Source of the DNA: Pseudomonas sp. CC120222-01a
GTDB taxonomy: Bacteria; Pseudomonadota; Gammaproteobacteria; Pseudomonadales; Pseudomonadaceae
Reading direction: 5' to 3'
Assembly (NCBI RefSeq): GCF_003097235.1
Contig: NZ_QEQQ01000003.1
Coordinates: 279,146-343,145, forward strand
DNA: 64,000 bases
The translations under genes and the position numbers were made by a program. Positions 9,567 through 19,957 of this stretch are shown piece after piece (the stretch's first letter is position 1; each line of letters opens with the position of its first letter). The notes under the pieces are model-generated. The model saw only the letters and a list, made by a program, of their open reading frames with translations, ran no database searches and was not told the DNA's origin.

Positions 9567-9676
9567 CCTGTACCGGCCTCTTCGCGGGCAAGCCCGCTCC
9601 CACAGGATTTGCACAGTATTCAAGCCCAGTGCAGTACTTGTGGGAGCGGGCTTGCCCGCGAAGAGGCCGGTACAGG
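9567..9676. repeat. Perfect 38-bp inverted REP pair
   Basis: Arms 9567-9604 and 9639-9676 are perfect inverted copies over 38 bp (core CTCTTCGCGGGCAAGCCCGC) around a 34-bp spacer. They lie between two convergent genes and could act as a bidirectional terminator. Confidence 0.88.
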
Positions 9677-9687
9677 CCACCGCAGCT

Positions 9688-11844
9688 TCAGAAGCTGTAC
9701 TTGGCCGTCAGCATCATGTTACGCGGCGCGCCCCAGGTATCGCCGGCATAGTCCACAGAACTGGCAATGGCCGAGTAGTACTTGCGGTCGAACACATTGT
9801 TGGCATTGAGCTGCAGGTCCAGATTCTGGTTGACCCGATAGCCGGCCATCAGGTCGGTGACCGCGTAGGAACCTTGAATCAGCCGGTACTCGCTGCCATC
9901 GGCCACGGTGAAGTCGTTGTAGATACGGCTCTGCCACGAGATGTTGCCACCCACGCGCAGTTTCTCCAGCGGGCCCTGGAAGTGGTAGACGGTGTTCAGC
10001 TTGAACATGTGCTCCGGGGTGTCGGTGTCGAAACGCTGGTTGACGTTGGCGGGGTTGGCGGCGTCCTTGATGGTGTGCGCGCGGGCGTAGGTGTAACCGC
10101 CTCCAACCTGCCAATTCGGGGTCAGCGCGCCTTGCAGCTCCATGTCGATACCCTGGCTGCGTACCTCGCCCGAGGCTTCGTAGCAGGAGGTTTGCGGGCA
10201 ATCCGCGACGAATACCTGGGTGGCACGGTTTTCCTGGTCGATGCGGAACAGTGCGATGCTGGCGTTGAGCGCGCCGCCAAAGTATTCGCCCTTGATGCCG
10301 ACCTCGTAGTTCTTGCCCACGATCGGTTTTACCGGGGTGCCGGAAATGTCCTTCGAGCTTTGCGGGGTGAAGATGTCGCTGTAGCTCACGTACACCGAGT
10401 GATGGTCGTCGAGGTCGTAGATCAGGCCTGCGTACTTGGTGACGTTGCGGGTGACCTTGTAGTCGCCGTCGCCATCACGGTTGTCGTAGTCGTACCAGTC
10501 CAGGCGCCCGCCGAGGATCAGCTTGAGCGGGTCGGCCAGGTTCAGGCGGGTGGTGATGTACACGCCGTCCTGGGTGGTGACTTCGCGCTGGTTGCCGGTG
10601 TGCACGAAGTTCGGCTTGCTGCCGTTGAGCGGCCAGTTGGTGTCGTACGGGCTGTAGTTGCGGGTGTCCATGTCGTAGATGCGTTTGCTGGCGCCGACCA
10701 CCAGCTCATGGCTGCGGCCCAGCAGGTCGAACGGCCCGCTGACGAAGGCATCCAGGCCCGCCTGGTTTTCCTGGTGCTTGGACTGGTAGACCGTGCGCGA
10801 TATAGGCGCCTGCAGCCCGGCCCAGCGCGACTGGTAGGAACCGGTGAAGGTGGCCTGCTGCTGCGCGTAGTTGGCATTGACCTGCAGCTTCCAGTCGTTG
10901 GCCAGGCGCTGGCGCAACTCGGCGAATACCGTGTCGATTTGCTGGTCTTTGTTTTCCCAGTCGCTGCCGGGGTTGTAGGAGCGCGAGAAGCCCATGTGAT
11001 GGCCGTCCAGGGCAGTCGGCATGGCGCCCCAGAAGTAGTTGGTCTTGTCCTTCTGGTGCGAGAAACCGAGCATCAGGCTGGTGTCATCGGACAGGTCTGC
11101 CTCGGTCACCGCATAGAACAGGCCGTGGTCTTCCTCGACGTCATCGATGTAGCTGTTGGCGTCGCGGTAAGACGCCACCACGCGCCCACGCAGGGTGCCG
11201 CTGTCGTTGAGCGGGCTGGAGGCATCGACCTCGCCGCGGTAGTCGTCCCAGCTGCCAGCGGCGCCGGTCAGGGTGACCTTCTGTTCGGCCAGCGGGCGCT
11301 TGCGCACCAGGTTGATGGCCGCCGACGGGTTGCCGGCACCGGTGACCAGGCCGGTGGCGCCGCGCACCACCTCGACCCGGTCGAACATCGCCAGGTTTGG
11401 CTGGGCGCCGACTATGTAGCCGGTGTAGCCGCTGGGGATGCCGTCGTACATCAGGTTGTCGATGTCGAACCCGCGTGCCGAGTAGCTTTGCCGGCCCGGG
11501 CCGTTGGAGTAGTCGAGGAACAGGCCAGGCGTGGCCTTGACCACGTCGTTGATGCTGGTCATGGCCTGGTCGTCCATGCGTTGGCGGGTGATCACGGTCA
11601 CCGCCTGGGGCGTTTCACGCATGCTCAGCGGCAGCTTGGTGGCGGTGGACATGGAACCGGTGGTGTAGGAGCCCGAGCCCTCGGTGGTGCTGCCCAGCGC
11701 GTCGGAGCTGATTTCAGTGGCGCCCAGTTCCAGTGTGGTTGGGGCGTCTTCAGCCAGTGCGGGAGTGGCGATAGCCATGTAGACGGCCATGGCGAGCAGG
11801 TTACGGGCGGCGAGGGGGCGCGTGTGCGCGAGGGGCGACAACAT
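9688..11844 (-). CDS. TonB-dependent siderophore receptor, FhuE/FpvA-like without signalling domain
   Basis: This 718-residue protein has a signal peptide ending at about residue 31 (PALA), a plug domain beginning with ETPQAVTVITRQRM and containing VRGATGLVTGAGNPSAAINLVRKRP, then a 22-strand-type barrel ending in the terminal aromatic KYSF. There is no N-terminal secretin-like (STN) domain, so it is a plain uptake receptor, not a sigma/anti-sigma signalling receptor. The plug and ligand-facing region look most like FhuE/hydroxamate siderophore receptors. A Fur-like site precedes it. No siderophore synthesis genes are nearby, so a xenosiderophore is likely (inference). Confidence 0.9.
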   Translation of the reverse strand: MLSPLAHTRPLAARNLLAMAVYMAIATPALAEDAPTTLELGATEISSDALGSTTEGSGSYTTGSMSTATKLPLSMRETPQAVTVITRQRMDDQAMTSINDVVKATPGLFLDYSNGPGRQSYSARGFDIDNLMYDGIPSGYTGYIVGAQPNLAMFDRVEVVRGATGLVTGAGNPSAAINLVRKRPLAEQKVTLTGAAGSWDDYRGEVDASSPLNDSGTLRGRVVASYRDANSYIDDVEEDHGLFYAVTEADLSDDTSLMLGFSHQKDKTNYFWGAMPTALDGHHMGFSRSYNPGSDWENKDQQIDTVFAELRQRLANDWKLQVNANYAQQQATFTGSYQSRWAGLQAPISRTVYQSKHQENQAGLDAFVSGPFDLLGRSHELVVGASKRIYDMDTRNYSPYDTNWPLNGSKPNFVHTGNQREVTTQDGVYITTRLNLADPLKLILGGRLDWYDYDNRDGDGDYKVTRNVTKYAGLIYDLDDHHSVYVSYSDIFTPQSSKDISGTPVKPIVGKNYEVGIKGEYFGGALNASIALFRIDQENRATQVFVADCPQTSCYEASGEVRSQGIDMELQGALTPNWQVGGGYTYARAHTIKDAANPANVNQRFDTDTPEHMFKLNTVYHFQGPLEKLRVGGNISWQSRIYNDFTVADGSEYRLIQGSYAVTDLMAGYRVNQNLDLQLNANNVFDRKYYSAIASSVDYAGDTWGAPRNMMLTAKYSF

Positions 11845-11878
11845 GTAGGGCGGGCTCCTGACAACTGCTAATGTAAGT

Positions 11879-11897
11879 GAATATGAGAACGATTAGC
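11879..11897. promoter_or_regulatory. Candidate Fur box
   Basis: GAATATGAGAACGATTAGC agrees with the 19-bp Fur consensus in 14 positions, by my count. It lies about 35 bp upstream of the receptor start, where iron repression is expected. Confidence 0.6.
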
Positions 11898-11967
11898 AGT
11901 AAGTTTGTCAGGATGTGTCCCACCTTGGGAAGGTGGTATACCGAATCCATTACAAAATTTTCACAAA

Positions 11968-12797
11968 TTACCCGGAGCGGGTGATCTTCTTGCCTCGTTG
12001 GCTCGCCACTTCCAGCGCCTGCCCATCGCGCTGCTTGCCTTGCCGCGCCAGGCCTTCGAGCTGCGGAATCAGCATGCCTTCCGGCAAGTGCCGCCAGAAC
12101 CGCCCCGGCATGTGCAGGCGCAGGGCGTCGGGGTTGAGCCGGGCCGGATTGAAGGTGTGCCGGTAGTAGGTACGCCACAGTTCGGCGTCGGGGTCGTCGG
12201 CATTGTGTGCCCATTGCCGCCAATCGTCCGGGCAACGGCGGTGATAGTCGAAGGCCTGGCCGTCGTAGCGAATGCCGTCCCGAGGCGTTGCGATGAGCCA
12301 GCGCTGGCGCCCCAGGCGGTCGGCGAAGTGCGCGCTGGCGCTTTCCAGGATGTCGTGGGCAGGTTCGTGATAGGCCACCAGGTCGAGCTGCAACTGCTCG
12401 GCCAGCGCCTCTGGCAGCGGCACGAAGCGCACGAACGCATGCAGGTGGTGCGCCTCGCGGCTGACCTGCTTGATGCGCCGCTGCAATTCGCTGCCCAGTC
12501 GGTCACCGGCCAGCATGGCGGTGCGGTCGCCGTGGGCCACGCGCCAGAGCACTTCATACAGCAGGTTCCAGCGTTGCTCGCCGCGGTAGCGGGCCGCCTG
12601 CTCCAGTTGCGTCAGCAACGCGGCGGGCACCTTGGCGCGAAACGGGCCGGGGCCATCGGGCAAAGGTGTGGGTAGGGCCAGCAGGTCCTGAATCGGGCCT
12701 TGTGCCCAGGTCACGTCGGCGGGGTCGATGCCGTGGCCGAGCAGGGTACGCGCCTGGTCGCGCCAGGTGCCGAACTGGTCATCGCAATCGAGCGCAA

Positions 12798-12807
<10 letters not shown>
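11968..12807 (-). CDS. Probable DNA metabolism protein (TIGR03915 / DUF4130 family)
   Basis: This 279-residue protein has an N-terminal DUF4130-type region with ARYRGEQRWNLLYEVLWRVAHGD, followed by a section with the typical pattern ETAHHLHAFVRF-like and 'WLIATPRDGI', and then the C-terminal WRTYYRHTFNPARLN motif. The family is consistently encoded next to the radical SAM protein found upstream here and is annotated as involved in DNA metabolism; its reaction is not established. Its start overlaps the radical SAM stop by 10 bp, so the two are co-translated. It resembles a nucleic-acid glycosylase-like partner, but that is inference. Confidence 0.8.
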
Positions 12808-14018
<1,211 letters not shown>

Positions 14019-14025
14019 GGGGATG

Positions 14026-14061
14026 TCTCGAAATACTGAATATTCATACAGTATTTCGAGA
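14026..14061. promoter_or_regulatory. LexA (SOS) box overlapping the promoter of the radical SAM operon
   Basis: TACTGAATATTCATACAGTA at 14034-14053 fits the CTG-N10-CAG SOS consensus with TACTG/CAGTA flanks. It sits inside a larger perfect dyad with 13-bp arms. On the minus strand a TTGCAA (14071-14076) and TACTGT (14048-14053) are 17 bp apart, so the box would cover the -10. The start codon is only 8 bp beyond the dyad. Confidence 0.8.
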
Positions 14062-14091
14062 CTTGTGCATTTGCAAGGGCCTGAATCGGCT

Positions 14092-15054
14092 TCAGGGCTT
14101 ACTGAAGACGTAGAACAGGTTCGGCTCGCTGACGATATAGAGGTTGCCGGCACTGTCCATGGTCATGCCTTCGGGTTGCGGCGCATCACGGTGCAGCCCA
14201 CCCAGCCAGGCGCGCAGCGAACGGATGCTGACGAAGCGGCCATCACCATCGAGCTCGGTGATGTTCTTCGACTGGTCGCTGAGTACCAGCAGGTGCCCGG
14301 TACGCGGGTCGTAGTAGCCGTCGGACAGGTCGGTGGCGTACACGCTGCGCTTGACCCAGTCGCGGCGGTCGCTGACGGTCATTTGCAGGGGGCCGCCGCT
14401 GAGTGCCGTGAGCATGCCGGTCACGGTGAACAGCTGGCGTGGGTCGCGCTCCTTGATGGCGAACAGGCGGTCGTGCTGGCGGTCGTAGGTCACCCCCTCG
14501 AAGCCCTTGTTGCGGAAGGTCGGGTTGATGTCGAGGGTGATCCACTGGGCCTCGCTGGCGTGGATCGGCTGCGGGTGGTCGGGGAGGGTGATCACGTCCA
14601 GCCGTTGCTTCTGCTCGTCGCTGATGGCCAGGCGGCCATTGCCCAGGTACGCCAGGCCCTCGGTATCTTCGAAGTCCACCAGCGGGTAGCGCGCCAGGAT
14701 GTCGCCGGTCTTGCTCAGCTCCAGCAGCTCCATGGGCACACCATTGGTGATCGCCAGCAGCCGGTCACGGTCGTAGTCGTAGGTGATGCCGGAGAGGTTG
14801 TTCAGGTCTGGCGCCACCACCTTGGCATCAATGGTGACCTTGAAGTCCGGCAGCCAGATGTTCTTGCCGGGCGCGGTGTCGCCGGTCCAGCGGTTGCTCA
14901 GGTGTGCGTAGAGCTGCTGTGGCCAGAACGAGCGGGCGGCTTCGATGCCCAACAGGGCCATGGCCACCAGCACGCTGACTGCACCAATCTGGCCCCAGCG
15001 GTTCAAGCGTCGCCACAGGTGCCGGCGCGGCACTGGCAGAGTCCGGGTCGTCAT
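14092..15054 (-). CDS. YjiK/SdiA-regulated family protein
   Basis: This 320-residue protein has one N-terminal membrane segment (residues about 22-40) and then a beta-propeller-like periplasmic domain of the SdiA-regulated/YjiK family, with NLSGITYDYDRDRLLAITN, DTEGLAYLGNGRLAISDE and PEGMTMDSAGNLYIVSEPN repeats. It overlaps the upstream GT39 gene by 4 bp, so it is the last gene of the envelope-sugar operon. Its role there is unknown; a binding or sensing role for surface sugar is inference. Confidence 0.8.
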   Translation of the reverse strand: MTTRTLPVPRRHLWRRLNRWGQIGAVSVLVAMALLGIEAARSFWPQQLYAHLSNRWTGDTAPGKNIWLPDFKVTIDAKVVAPDLNNLSGITYDYDRDRLLAITNGVPMELLELSKTGDILARYPLVDFEDTEGLAYLGNGRLAISDEQKQRLDVITLPDHPQPIHASEAQWITLDINPTFRNKGFEGVTYDRQHDRLFAIKERDPRQLFTVTGMLTALSGGPLQMTVSDRRDWVKRSVYATDLSDGYYDPRTGHLLVLSDQSKNITELDGDGRFVSIRSLRAWLGGLHRDAPQPEGMTMDSAGNLYIVSEPNLFYVFSKP

Positions 15055-16607
15055 TGTGCAGGCCCCTGTGCGGCGGTTTGCAGGTTCCCGGGGGTGTTGG
15101 CCCAGGCGAAGTGGTAGACCTGTTCAGGTACGGCTGGCCGGCACTGGCCGTTGTCGGCATCGGCACCGACCACGTACCACTCGGCGCGCGAGGTATCGCC
15201 CAGCCGGTGAGCCTTGTCGGCGTTGAAGCAGCGGCCCAGCTCGGTTTCCGGGATCAGGGCGAAGGCCGAGGGATTTTGGCGCAGCCAGTACACCGCCGTT
15301 TCGGGCTTGGACTGGTTGGCGAAACCGAAATGGACAATGGGTTGTCGGGCGAACAGCCAGTGCCCTTCACGCCAGTTGACCAGCACCAGCTCGGCGCCAC
15401 CCGTGGCGCGGGCGGCGTCGGCCATCAAGGTTTCGTGGGGGTTTTGGCCTTCCTTGAGCGGCTCGACGAAGCCGCGGGCGAACCACAGGCAGAACCAGGC
15501 CACGGCAATGGCGGTGAACGCCTTGCGCCAGCCGGGGCGGCGCTGCAGCCAGCGCTTGAGCATCCACGGCACCAGCGGGGCGATGGCCAGTACCAGGCCA
15601 GGCAGGGCCGGGAAGATGTAGAGCTTGCGCTTGCCGCTGCTGAGGCTGAAGAACAGCAGCACCAGGGCCACCCAGCCGAGCAGCAGCAGGAAGCGCCCAT
15701 CGCGTTTCTGCAACTGCCGGCGCCAGGCCGGGACCAGCCACGGCAAGGCCAGGATCAGCGGCAGCCAGTACTGCGGGATGACCTTGACGAAGAAGTACCA
15801 GAAGGGCTCGCGATGGTCCCAGGCATTGGCATAGCGGTTGGCGGTCTGGCGCAGGAGAATTTCCTTCAGGTAGGCCAGTTCCGCCGCGCCGCCGCCGTGG
15901 GCGATCGAGACCAGCAGCGGCAGCAGCCACACCGCGCAGCCTGCCAGCAGCCAGACGAAACCCAGGCTCCAGCGCCCAGCCTGGCCGGGATAGGCCACCA
16001 CGCCGCGCCAGCCTTTGCGCACCGCCCAGGCATAAGGCAGCAGCATCAGTGCCGGAACAAACCCCACGCCCTTGCTGATGATGCCCAGGCCCATGGCCGC
16101 GCAGGCCAGGTAGAACCAGCCCCAGGCAGGCCCGAGCAGCAGGTGGCGGACCATGCCGTAGAGGCCCAGCGCCACCCACAGGCACAGGTAGCTGTCGATC
16201 TGCCCGGTACGCAGGATGCTGTAGCTTTGGTAGGTCGCCAGGAACAGCAGCGCGGCAATCACGCCGATGCGTCGGGTCCACAGGCGTCGCCCCAGGTCAT
16301 GCAGCACCAGGGTGATGGTCGCCGCGGACATCAGCCCCGGCAGGTACAGCGCGACCTTGGGCGAGCCGGTCAGGTAGCTGAACAGGGCCACGGTCCACAT
16401 GAACAGCGGTGGCTTGTCGCCGTAGATTTCTGCAGCACGGTGGGGGATGAACCAGTTGCCGTTCTGGAGCATCTCCAGGGCAACGCCGAGGAAGCGCTCC
16501 TCATCGACGTTCATCGGCTGGCGCCAGCCGATACCGGCACCGACCAGCAGCACAGCGAGTACAACCAGGGCCAGGCGTTCGGCCCCGAGCGTCTTGAACC
16601 TAGGCAA
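15051..16607 (-). CDS. ArnT-like glycosyltransferase (GT39/GT83, lipid-linked sugar donor)
   Basis: This 518-residue integral membrane protein has about 12 hydrophobic segments. Near the N-terminus it carries MNVDEERFLGVALEMLQNG, the acidic periplasmic loop of ArnT/PMT-type enzymes, then GDKPPLFMW. Such enzymes move a sugar from undecaprenyl phosphate to lipid A or another surface acceptor. The neighbouring ugd, epimerase and GT2 genes imply that the donor carries a uronic acid (galacturonate or glucuronate), not aminoarabinose, because no arnA/B/D genes are here. It is 3 bp downstream of the LAB_N gene and overlaps the next gene. Confidence 0.85.
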   Translation of the reverse strand: MPRFKTLGAERLALVVLAVLLVGAGIGWRQPMNVDEERFLGVALEMLQNGNWFIPHRAAEIYGDKPPLFMWTVALFSYLTGSPKVALYLPGLMSAATITLVLHDLGRRLWTRRIGVIAALLFLATYQSYSILRTGQIDSYLCLWVALGLYGMVRHLLLGPAWGWFYLACAAMGLGIISKGVGFVPALMLLPYAWAVRKGWRGVVAYPGQAGRWSLGFVWLLAGCAVWLLPLLVSIAHGGGAAELAYLKEILLRQTANRYANAWDHREPFWYFFVKVIPQYWLPLILALPWLVPAWRRQLQKRDGRFLLLLGWVALVLLFFSLSSGKRKLYIFPALPGLVLAIAPLVPWMLKRWLQRRPGWRKAFTAIAVAWFCLWFARGFVEPLKEGQNPHETLMADAARATGGAELVLVNWREGHWLFARQPIVHFGFANQSKPETAVYWLRQNPSAFALIPETELGRCFNADKAHRLGDTSRAEWYVVGADADNGQCRPAVPEQVYHFAWANTPGNLQTAAQGPAQ

Positions 16608-16610
16608 GGG

Positions 16611-16883
16611 CTATTCCTTCTGCTCTTTGTGTCGGGCAATCAATTGCAGGTTGCGCAGGTAGACCACCAGGCCGAACGACTGGCCGATGATGAACACCGG
16701 GTCTTCGCGGTAGATGGCGTAGATCAGCAGCAGGGCGCTGCCGAGCATGCTCAGGTACCAGAAGCCCACCGGGATCACGCTGCGCTTCTTGAATTCGCTG
16801 TACAGCCACTGCAGGACGAAGCGGCCGGTGAACACGACCTGACCGGCGAAGCCGACGATCAGCCAGAGGGTTTCGCGGGTCAT
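16611..16883 (-). CDS. Small membrane protein with lipid-A-disaccharide synthase N-terminal (LAB_N) domain
   Basis: This 90-residue protein has three membrane segments and the LAB_N pattern: VVFTGRFVLQWLYSEFKKRSVIPVGFWYLSMLGSALLLIYAI. Free-standing LAB_N proteins commonly sit beside GT2 and ArnT-like genes and are thought to take part in lipid-linked sugar transfer. The start at 16883 overlaps the GT2 stop by 4 bp (ATGA). The GT2 lacks its own membrane helices, so this protein may anchor it (inference). Confidence 0.85.
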   Translation of the reverse strand: MTRETLWLIVGFAGQVVFTGRFVLQWLYSEFKKRSVIPVGFWYLSMLGSALLLIYAIYREDPVFIIGQSFGLVVYLRNLQLIARHKEQKE

Positions 16884-17623
16884 CCTTCGAGCTCCTGGGG
16901 TTGGGTGTCGAGGCGCGTGCGGCGGATCAGCCACCAGACCCCGACCAGGTCGAGAATGCCGACCAGGGCACGGTCCAGGTTGCCGTACTTGGACACCCCG
17001 GCATGGCGCGGGCGATGGTTCACCGGGTGCACCAGCATGCGGCCCTTGTGGCGCAGGATCAGCGCCGGGATGTAGCGGTGCATGTGGTCGAAATAGGGCA
17101 GGCGCAGGAAGGCGTCGCGCTCGATCAGCTTCAGGCCGCAGCCGGTGTCTGGCGTGGCGTCCTTGAGCAGGCGGCTGCGCAGGCCGTTGGCAAAGCGCGA
17201 GGCCCAGCGTTTGCTGGCAGTATCGCGGCGGTTGACGCGGTGGCCGGCGACCAGCTGGATGCCGCCGGCGAAGTCTTCGTTGCCGCGCACCAGGGCGAGC
17301 ATGCCGGGGATGTCGGCCGGGTCGTTCTGCCCGTCGCCGTCGAGGGTGGCCAGCCAGCGGCCACGGGCAGCCTCGGCGGCATGCCAGATCGAGGTGCTCT
17401 GGCCCAGCGAGCGGTCGTGACGCAGGATGCGCAACTGAGTGAAGCCCTCCTGCTTGAGCTGCTTCAGCCTGTTGAGTGTCTGGTCGGTGCTGCCGTCGTC
17501 GACCACCAGCACTTCGTAGTTTTCATTGGCCAGCGCCGTGCGGATTTCCGCCAGCAACGCCGGCAGGTTGTCGACCTCATTCTTGGCGGGGATCAGTACC
17601 GAGAGGTCAAGTGGATCATTCAT
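16880..17623 (-). CDS. Family 2 glycosyltransferase, polyprenyl-phosphate sugar synthase type
   Basis: This 247-residue protein has the GT2 motifs SVLIPAKNEVDNL, VVDDGSTDQT and TLDGDGQNDP, and the dolichol/undecaprenyl-phosphate glycosyltransferase ending HRPRHAGVSKYGN. Unlike ArnC it has no C-terminal pair of membrane helices. It should load a sugar from a nucleotide sugar onto undecaprenyl phosphate. The ATG at 17623 (MNDPLDLSVLIP) matches the family N-terminus; a longer upstream frame is not supported. Upstream, 34 bp separate it from the epimerase gene. Confidence 0.85.
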   Translation of the reverse strand: MNDPLDLSVLIPAKNEVDNLPALLAEIRTALANENYEVLVVDDGSTDQTLNRLKQLKQEGFTQLRILRHDRSLGQSTSIWHAAEAARGRWLATLDGDGQNDPADIPGMLALVRGNEDFAGGIQLVAGHRVNRRDTASKRWASRFANGLRSRLLKDATPDTGCGLKLIERDAFLRLPYFDHMHRYIPALILRHKGRMLVHPVNHRPRHAGVSKYGNLDRALVGILDLVGVWWLIRRTRLDTQPQELEG

Positions 17624-17657
17624 TGAGGCTACCTGTGTTCTTGTAATGAGTGCGTGG

Positions 17658-18632
17658 TCAAACCCGGTAGAAGTCCCGGTACCAGCCAACGAAAGCGGCG
17701 ACGCCGTGCTCCAGTGGGGTGCTCGGCGCAAAATCGATCCAGCGCGTCAGTGAGTCCACATCCGCCCAGGTTTCCAGCACGTCACCCGCCTGCAACGGCA
17801 GATACTCGCGCCGGGCCTTGATGCCCAGTGCATCCTCCAGGCACTCGACGAATTCCAGCAGGCGCACCGGCTGGCCGCGGCCGATGTTGAACAGCTGGCA
17901 GGGCGGTTGCCCGGCTTCGGGCCGTGGCGGCTTCTGGCGCAGGCGCAGGATGCTTTCGACGATGTCGTCGATGTAGGTGAAGTCGCGCGCCATCTGGCCG
18001 TGGTTGTAGATCTCGATCGGCTGGCCTTCGAGCATCGCCCGGGTGAACTTGAACAGCGCCATGTCGGGGCGGCCCCACGGGCCATAGACGGTGAAGAAGC
18101 GCAGGCCGGTGATCGGCAGCTGGTACAGGTGCGCGTAGCTGTGGGCCATCAGCTCGTTGGCGCGCTTGCTCGCGGCATACAGCGAAATCGGCTGCTCGAC
18201 CGGGTCATCGATGCTGAACGGCTGCTTGGTATTGGCGCCGTACACCGAACTGCTGGAGGCATAGATCAGGTGGCGCGGTGGGTGCTGGCGGCAGGCTTCG
18301 AGGAGGTTGAGAAAGCCGGTCAGGTTGGACTGCCCATAGACCGCCGGGTTGTCCAGCGAGTAGCGCACACCGGCCTGCGCCGCCAGGTGGATCACTTCGC
18401 TGAACGGCTGCCCGGCGAACAGTTGCTGCATGTCGGCGGCGTTGGCGATGTCGACCGTCTGGAAGCGGAAAGTGGGGTAGGCGAGCAACTGTTGCAGGCG
18501 CGCCAGTTTGAGCTCGACGCTGTAGTAGGCGTTGAGGTTGTCGATGCCCACCACTTCGATGCCCGCTTCGCACAGGCGGCGGGCCAGGTGGAAACCGATG
18601 AATCCGGCCGCGCCGGTGATCAGTACGGGCAT
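17658..18632 (-). CDS. NAD-dependent nucleotide-sugar epimerase (UDP-glucuronate 4-epimerase-like)
   Basis: This 324-residue extended short-chain dehydrogenase has GAAGFIGFHL at residues 7-16, the SSSSVYGANTKQPF substrate loop and the YAASK catalytic pair. 'NLNAYYSVELKLARL' and 'GPWGRPDMALFKFTRAML' are typical of UDP-glucuronate 4-epimerases, which make UDP-galacturonate. The start at 18632 overlaps the ugd stop by 13 bp. The neighbouring ugd would supply UDP-glucuronate. The choice of UDP-galacturonate as product is from sequence likeness and context. Confidence 0.85.
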   Translation of the reverse strand: MPVLITGAAGFIGFHLARRLCEAGIEVVGIDNLNAYYSVELKLARLQQLLAYPTFRFQTVDIANAADMQQLFAGQPFSEVIHLAAQAGVRYSLDNPAVYGQSNLTGFLNLLEACRQHPPRHLIYASSSSVYGANTKQPFSIDDPVEQPISLYAASKRANELMAHSYAHLYQLPITGLRFFTVYGPWGRPDMALFKFTRAMLEGQPIEIYNHGQMARDFTYIDDIVESILRLRQKPPRPEAGQPPCQLFNIGRGQPVRLLEFVECLEDALGIKARREYLPLQAGDVLETWADVDSLTRWIDFAPSTPLEHGVAAFVGWYRDFYRV

Positions 18633-19957
18633 GGTGGATTCACCTGGCCACGGCCAATGCCGTAATACGTGAGGCCGGCAGCGGCCATGTGCTCGGGTTC
18701 GAACAGGTTGCGGCCGTCGAACACCACGCGGTCGGCCAGCTGCTGAGGGACCTTGTCCAGATTCAGCACGCGGTAGTCCTGCCACTCGGTGACGATCACC
18801 AGGGCATCGGCACCTTCCAGCGCATCGTCCTTGCACGGCACCAGTTTCAGGTCGGGGCGAGCGCCGTAGTGCCGCTGGATCTCGTGCATGGCTTGCGGGT
18901 CGTGGGCCTGGACGCTGGCGCCGGCGGCCCACAGGGCTTCGAGCAGCACCAGGCTGGAGGCTTCGCGGATGTCATCGGTGTTGGCTTTGAACGACAGCCC
19001 CCACAAGGCAAAGACCTTGCCGTGCAGGCCGCCGGGGTAGTGGCGCTGGATCTTGCTGAACAGCCGGCTCTTCTGCCGCTGGTTGACCGCTTCCACCGCG
19101 CCCAGCAGCAGCGGGTCGAGGCCTTCGGCCTCGGCGGTCCTGCGCAGCGCCTGCAGGTCCTTGGGGAAGCACGAACCGCCGAAGCCGCAGCCGGGGTAGA
19201 TGAAGTCGTAGCCGATGCGCGGGTCCGAGCCGATGCCGCGGCGGACCATTTCGATGTCGGCACCCAGGTGCTCGGCCAGGTTGGCCATTTCGTTGATGAA
19301 GGAAATTTTGGTCGCCAGCATGCAGTTGGCGGCGTACTTGGTCAGCTCGGCGCTGCGCGCGTCCATGACCATGACTTTTTCGTGATTGCGGCTGAACGGT
19401 TGGTACAGTTCGCGCAGCAACTCGACCTCGGCCGGTGCGGCGCCGCCGATGATGATGCGGTCCGGGCGCATGCAGTCTTCCACTGCCGAGCCTTCCTTGA
19501 GGAATTCGGGGTTGCTGATCACCTGGTAGCGGTCTGCGTCGGCGACCGCCTGGCTGATCCGCGCCTTGATGCGGTCTACCGTGCCGACCGGCGAGGTGGA
19601 CTTGTTGACGATGACCTTGGGGCCATCGGCATGTTCGAGGATGCTGTCGATCACGCTGAACACATAGCGCATGTCGGCGCTGCCATCGGCCTGTGGCGGG
19701 GTGCCGACGGCGATGAAGTGCAATCTGCCGTACTGCGCCGCTTCAGCGGCGTCGGTGGTGAAACGCAGGCGGCCGCAGGCCAGGTTCTTCTCCAGCAGGG
19801 GCGCAAGGCCGGGCTCGAAGATCGGGCAATGCCCCTCGCTGAGCGCCGCCACCCGCTCGGCGTTGATATCCATGCACAACACCGAATGCCCCACCTGGGC
19901 CAGGCATACCGCCTGGGTAAGGCCAACATAGCCGGTACCGAAAACCGTAACCTTCAT
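18620..19957 (-). CDS. ugd: UDP-glucose 6-dehydrogenase
   Basis: This 445-residue protein has the N-terminal Rossmann motif GTGYVGL (residues 7-13), the central helix segment, and the catalytic-cysteine motif GCGFGGSCFPKDL. It converts UDP-glucose to UDP-glucuronate with two NAD. It is the first gene of the six-gene envelope operon, with a 423-bp upstream gap that probably holds the promoter. Confidence 0.93.
   Translation of the reverse strand: MKVTVFGTGYVGLTQAVCLAQVGHSVLCMDINAERVAALSEGHCPIFEPGLAPLLEKNLACGRLRFTTDAAEAAQYGRLHFIAVGTPPQADGSADMRYVFSVIDSILEHADGPKVIVNKSTSPVGTVDRIKARISQAVADADRYQVISNPEFLKEGSAVEDCMRPDRIIIGGAAPAEVELLRELYQPFSRNHEKVMVMDARSAELTKYAANCMLATKISFINEMANLAEHLGADIEMVRRGIGSDPRIGYDFIYPGCGFGGSCFPKDLQALRRTAEAEGLDPLLLGAVEAVNQRQKSRLFSKIQRHYPGGLHGKVFALWGLSFKANTDDIREASSLVLLEALWAAGASVQAHDPQAMHEIQRHYGARPDLKLVPCKDDALEGADALVIVTEWQDYRVLNLDKVPQQLADRVVFDGRNLFEPEHMAAAGLTYYGIGRGQVNPPCPY

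Noticed and set aside
9640..11871. A 743-codon open frame on the plus strand opposite the TonB receptor
   Set aside because: High-GC antisense shadow of a clear receptor gene; no family motif and no ribosome site.
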